Positions 60,401 to 64,000 of a stretch of 64,000 nt of DNA are shown piece by piece. Numbering within the stretch: position 1 is the stretch's first letter; each line of letters opens with the position of its first letter. The translations under genes were made by a program, and so were the position numbers. Source of the stretch: Castor canadensis (lineage: Eukaryota > Chordata > Mammalia > Rodentia > Castoridae); the NCBI RefSeq assembly GCF_047511655.1, contig NC_133390.1, positions 167,110,083 through 167,174,082 on the forward strand, in the 5' to 3' direction. Under the pieces are notes generated by a model. It was not told where the DNA came from, did not search any database, and saw only the letters and a program-made list of their open reading frames with translations.

Positions 60401-61677
60401 ATTCGAACCTGAAAACTATTCGCACAGATGGTGCCAGCATTGCAAGAGAACCCCCACCATCCACGGTGAAGAGTCAGTTCATGATGGTCACAGAGCAGAG
60501 GAGGGCATGTTCTCTATGTATGGTTAAGAGGGACAAACAACAGGCTACTTCATGCACGGTTATCATGAGACACCATTGTGGGCACTTGGAGTTTGAGTCC
60601 TATAAACTTTAGGTACCAATAGTGAGACTGCCCACAAGCAGATGAGCACACTTTGTGCTCACAAGTGTGTTAAGTGCTTGGCAGAACAAGTGCACAATAT
60701 AATGACAACATTCATTGGGTGCCAACAGGGATAGAGACTAACTTAGGCTACTCATTATTTCATCCTTTGAACCAAGTTGCTCCCTTCTTCTTTAACATTC
60801 TTGACAGTGAATTCTGTTGAGTCTCCTCCTGCCCACGGAGACATTGCCTTTGTCCTTGCCTGCCCCAGCCCTTGCCCCCACATTAGGCTCTCGCCATGCA
60901 GTCCTTGGGCTCTCTCATTCTCTCTCTCTCTGCTCCCCTTTGATGACTTCATTCTCCCCCACAATCTCAGAATCAGCCTATGCAAATGAATCCTGCAACT
61001 GTCTGTAGCCCTTAACTCTGACCACAGCCATACTTCACTGCATTCTGGACATCACTACTGAATGAGCAGAAGGCTCCATGGATTCAACCTGGCCCAAACT
61101 AGACCCACCACTGGCCCTAATTCCCACAGTCAGCTTCACACAAGACTCAGAACCTCCCAGGATCGCCCAGCTTTTTCCTCTTTCATCAGATGTCAAGTCT
61201 TATGAAGTCTTTGCCCTTAATACCTCTCAGACCTTGTATGTCTCCCTTCTTGTCCATTTTCAGTCAGACACCCCTGCTACCTCAAGCTTACACCATTTCA
61301 ATAGCCTCCAAACTGCTCTCCCTGCTTCCAACGCACCCACCCACAAGCTGTTAACAGACTAAACCACGACTTCAGACCATGGCATTCTACGCCACTAATT
61401 CATTCTACACAGGCAGTCATACAAGCACACAAAGCCATGCACAAAGGGCTTTCCCACAGTAGTCACACCAATGAAATGTTGGAATTAACTGTTTATTGAT
61501 ACAGGACCAGTTACCTAAATAACAAGTCATCAGAATAAAATATTGTGTAACTGTCGAAAAGAAGCATTTACATTTACAGTGACATGGAATGACTCCCTCA
61601 ACATACTGACAAGTTATAAAAGCAGGCTGCAGGGCAGTATGTAAAACATGTGCCATTTCTGTAAAGCTATAGATAGC

Positions 61678-61720
61678 TCTGTGTGTGTGCATGTGGAGGG
61701 AGGAGAGAGAGAGAGAATGA
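61678..61720 (+). repeat. GT and GA low-complexity patch
   Basis: CTGTGTGTGTGCATGTGGAG is followed by GGAGGAGAGAGAGAGAGAAT. Short and impure. Confidence 0.85.
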
Positions 61721-61849
61721 ACTTTATATTTATGTATATGCACAGAAAAACCTGAAAGGAAATGAACCAAACTGCTAATGGTGAATAACTGACTGCAGGG
61801 AGAAAGACTATTCGAGGAGGTACGTGGGAGATCATTTCTTGTGACTTCG

Positions 61850-62455
61850 TAATCTAAGTGTAAGATACATACAGAAGAGCTCACAAACCTTAAGTGTACT
61901 GCTTGACAAATTTCTACAAGCTAAACACGCTCAGGTAACCAGCACGTGGGTAAGAAATAGCATTATCAGGGTCCTGAGAACCCCTTGGACCCCATCTTTC
62001 ATCACTAACTTGTTTACAAGGGTAGCCACCATGTTTCTGTAATGTCAGCTGTTCGTTTTCCCTGGCTTTGAATGTTTAGAGGGGCTAGTTTCTCCTGATC
62101 ACTACCACATCACTTGAGACTCATGTATATTGTTGGTAGTACAGACTGTTTATTATCGGTGTCATATGCCAACCTACTGTTTGACTATCCACAACTTATC
62201 TATCCATTGCTCTGGTGACAGCTTTGGCTTCTTTTTCATTAATTTAGAACTATGAGGAGTAATGCTACTCTGGTTGTTTTAGTGCAAGGTTTTTGATGAA
62301 CATCTGTACCTATGTCTTACAGAAATATACCTTGAGTAGCATTGCTGGGTCATGGAGTAGGTATTTGTTTAGTTTTACCTGACTGTTAAACAGCTGTGCT
62401 GATTTATATTTCAACGAGCACACTGGGAAAGATATTTTATTTCTCTTTTGTATGC
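61850..62455 (-). mobile_element. Old L1 LINE fragment
   Basis: CTTAAGTGTACTGCTTGACA, GGTAACCAGCACGTGGGTAA, GTATATTGTTGGTAGTACAG and TAGCATTGCTGGGTCATGGA follow the order of old mammalian L1 3' sequence read antisense. No frame remains. Confidence 0.65.
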
Positions 62456-62929
62456 TCCAATGTCATACGACTTTTTTTTTTTTTTACAATTAAATGTATT
62501 AGTTCTATAATATAAATGAAAATAAAACACAAATTCATAAATCATGCCAGAATCTTATTTGAAACTTTAGGATGGCTTTTCACCACCTGCCAAATTAGGT
62601 TTAATCTGATTGAGCCCAGAACTGGAGATTCTCACTCTCTGATTCCTTCCCCACATCCCCTGGCCTGGCTGCACAGCTCAGTGCTCCATGTTTATCCTCA
62701 GCAGCTTCTCAATCCTGGTTCTCTTTCCTTTCCTTTATTCCTCATCTAAATTCTACTCAATCTCCAGAGTTTAATTACAAACAATTCCATAATTTATCAA
62801 GCACTTTCTATATATTTCACCAACTTCTTAGGTCTGCTATGAGCATTAAATAAAACAGGTCATGTAACTATGTAATAACAGTTCATCCTCCAGGACATCT
62901 TAGGAGGGTGGTGGCACTCAGCAAATGTG

Positions 62930-63105
62930 GCTGTTACCATTGTGCCACACGCTGTGCAAAGGATTTTGCATAGGCATTATCTCACTAACTTCTCAAAACG
63001 AACCATGAGTTAGTGACTACCCCGCTTTACAGAGGAAGAAAATGAAAACCAAGAAGGTCAGGTATCTTTTCCAAGGACACACAGATTCATGGCACAACTG
63101 TATTC
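62930..63105 (-). mobile_element. MIR SINE
   Basis: TTATCTCACTAACTTCTCAA, TTTACAGAGGAAGAAAATGA and AAGGACACACAGATTCATGG: MIR complement, followed directly by an ID fragment. Confidence 0.65.
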
Positions 63106-63170
63106 CAAACTCAGGGCCTCATGCTTGCTAGGAAAGTGCTCTGCTAGAGTTACACCACCGACACAGCCAG
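63106..63170 (-). mobile_element. ID-like SINE fragment
   Basis: CAAACTCAGGGCCTCATGCT, then TGCTAGGAAAGTGCTCTGCT and AGAGTTACACCACC: complement of an ID-like unit. Confidence 0.65.
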
Positions 63171-63449
63171 TCCTCTTAACTCTGTGTTTACATTCCTCAT
63201 TTGCTTCCATTCAGCACCTAGGACAGCGCTCACGAGGCCCATCCCACTAACCCTGTGTTTAATTGAATTAGCTTTAAGGCTGTGTCCCCAAGAAAAATCC
63301 AAATTCTCCAGTAAAGAAAATAAGTAAATCTTATTCAGTTGTTTATATTTGAATGTGAATGTGGTTAATGTACCTTTTTCTAAAGGCAAGTGTTCACAAG
63401 GAGCAGGATAATAAAATGATAATGATAAGTTACAAAAGCAGATATGATT

Positions 63450-63600
63450 ATTTTTAGCATTTACCCTGTACTGAGCAGTATTAGGCATGTAAGTCAACCC
63501 CACCATAACTCAGGCTCAGAGAAGATGAGCAACGAATCCAGGTTCACACCAGACAAGACAGAGTGGGAGTTAACACCCAGGTCTGTGTGGAAACAGAGCT
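63450..63600 (-). mobile_element. MIR SINE fragment
   Basis: CATTTACCCTGTACTGAGCA, then CTCAGGCTCAGAGAAGATGA and GGAGTTAACACCCAGGTCTG: MIR complement. Confidence 0.55.
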
Positions 63601-64000
63601 TATATACACCCGTACCCACTAGAGACACCATGAACATGCTGACGAGGAGAGGAAGGCGCAAACAAATTCAATAATTTCCCACTTCAGCTTTTTAGTAAAG
63701 ATGAGCATTATCAGCTTTTTTTTTTCTAGACAGGAGCCTGAAGTTGAGAGAGATTATGTGACTTCAGACCCTAAGTTCCTAACTAAGTTCCTGACCAGTG
63801 TCTAATCCCCTCTCTGTGGTGCCCAAGTCTAGCCTCTGAAGCTGTCCCCAACACGAGAGCTCCAGTGACTGGGTTATTTTACATCAGGAAGACAGAAGCA
63901 CCAAGGACCCTGGCACACTACTTCCTCTTCCCTACAGCAACTGCCCTTCTTGTCCCTCCGAAATAAATACCCTGGAAGTGGCTGCCTCCTCTTCCTCCAC

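Larger units (their letters stand above)
36925..63999 (-). other. RIMS4: RIMS4 gene, extent within the window (exons 2-6, partial)
   Basis: All coding exons but the first are present on the minus strand, from the poly(A) signal at 36943-36948 to exon 2 at 56582-56720. Intron 1 continues past the right edge. The promoter and start codon are not in the window. Gene order and orientation relative to KCNK15 match human 20q13.12. Confidence 0.9.
56721..64000 (-). other. RIMS4: RIMS4 intron 1, partial
   Basis: More than 7.2 kb with no coding exon seen. It holds a MER5A-like element, MIRs, an old L1 block and an ID fragment. The stretch 57870-61800 has little I can classify apart from pyrimidine-rich, possibly L2-derived segments (such as 61250-61340) and a GT/GA low-complexity patch at 61678-61720. 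The intron continues past the right edge. Confidence 0.8.

Overview
The window is mammalian genomic DNA, most likely from a castorimorph rodent; a beaver (Castor) is my best guess. The sign is the abundance of B1-like and tRNA/ID-like composite SINEs on a background of older MIR, L2, L1, MER2, MER5A and MER20 copies. Coding DNA is sparse and split by GT-AG introns. Three protein-coding genes can be read exon by exon, in the order of the human chromosome 20q13.12 interval: CCN5 (WISP2), then KCNK15 (TASK-5), then RIMS4.

Layout: 1-6823 is non-coding DNA upstream of CCN5. CCN5 lies on the + strand with four coding exons (6854-6913, 10487-10703, 15365-15619, 17041-17258), giving 249 codons plus stop and two AATAAA signals. 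About 13 kb of repeat-rich intergenic DNA follows. KCNK15 is also on + : a CpG-rich promoter with GC boxes and a G-rich minisatellite leads into exon 1 (31098-31380), then a 3.9 kb intron, then exon 2 (35311-36023), giving 331 codons plus stop. RIMS4 is on the - strand and fills the rest: a roughly 4 kb 3' UTR (about 36925-40952), exon 6 (40953-41171), exon 5 (42456-42595), exon 4 (43188-43289), exon 3 (43582-43694), a 12.9 kb intron, exon 2 (56582-56720, or to 56723 with the alternative acceptor), and part of intron 1 running off the right edge. Exon 1, with the start codon, is outside the window.

The genes act in different processes. CCN5 is a secreted matricellular protein without the C-terminal cystine-knot domain. 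KCNK15 is a TASK-type two-pore potassium channel subunit. RIMS4 is a short RIM family protein with a single C-terminal C2 domain. All three reading frames are intact in the exons seen. KCNK15 and RIMS4 converge tail to tail, and their 3' ends are close enough that the transcripts may overlap.

I found no new gene system, CRISPR, operon or intact mobile-element protein. The items most worth a second look are the KCNK15 C-terminal RRKSI motif, the KCNK15/RIMS4 3' ends, the tandem NAGNAG acceptor in RIMS4, a 65 bp tandem duplication in a RIMS4 intron, the G-rich tract before the KCNK15 start, and the three-part SINE architecture. Family and human comparisons are from memory; no database search was run.
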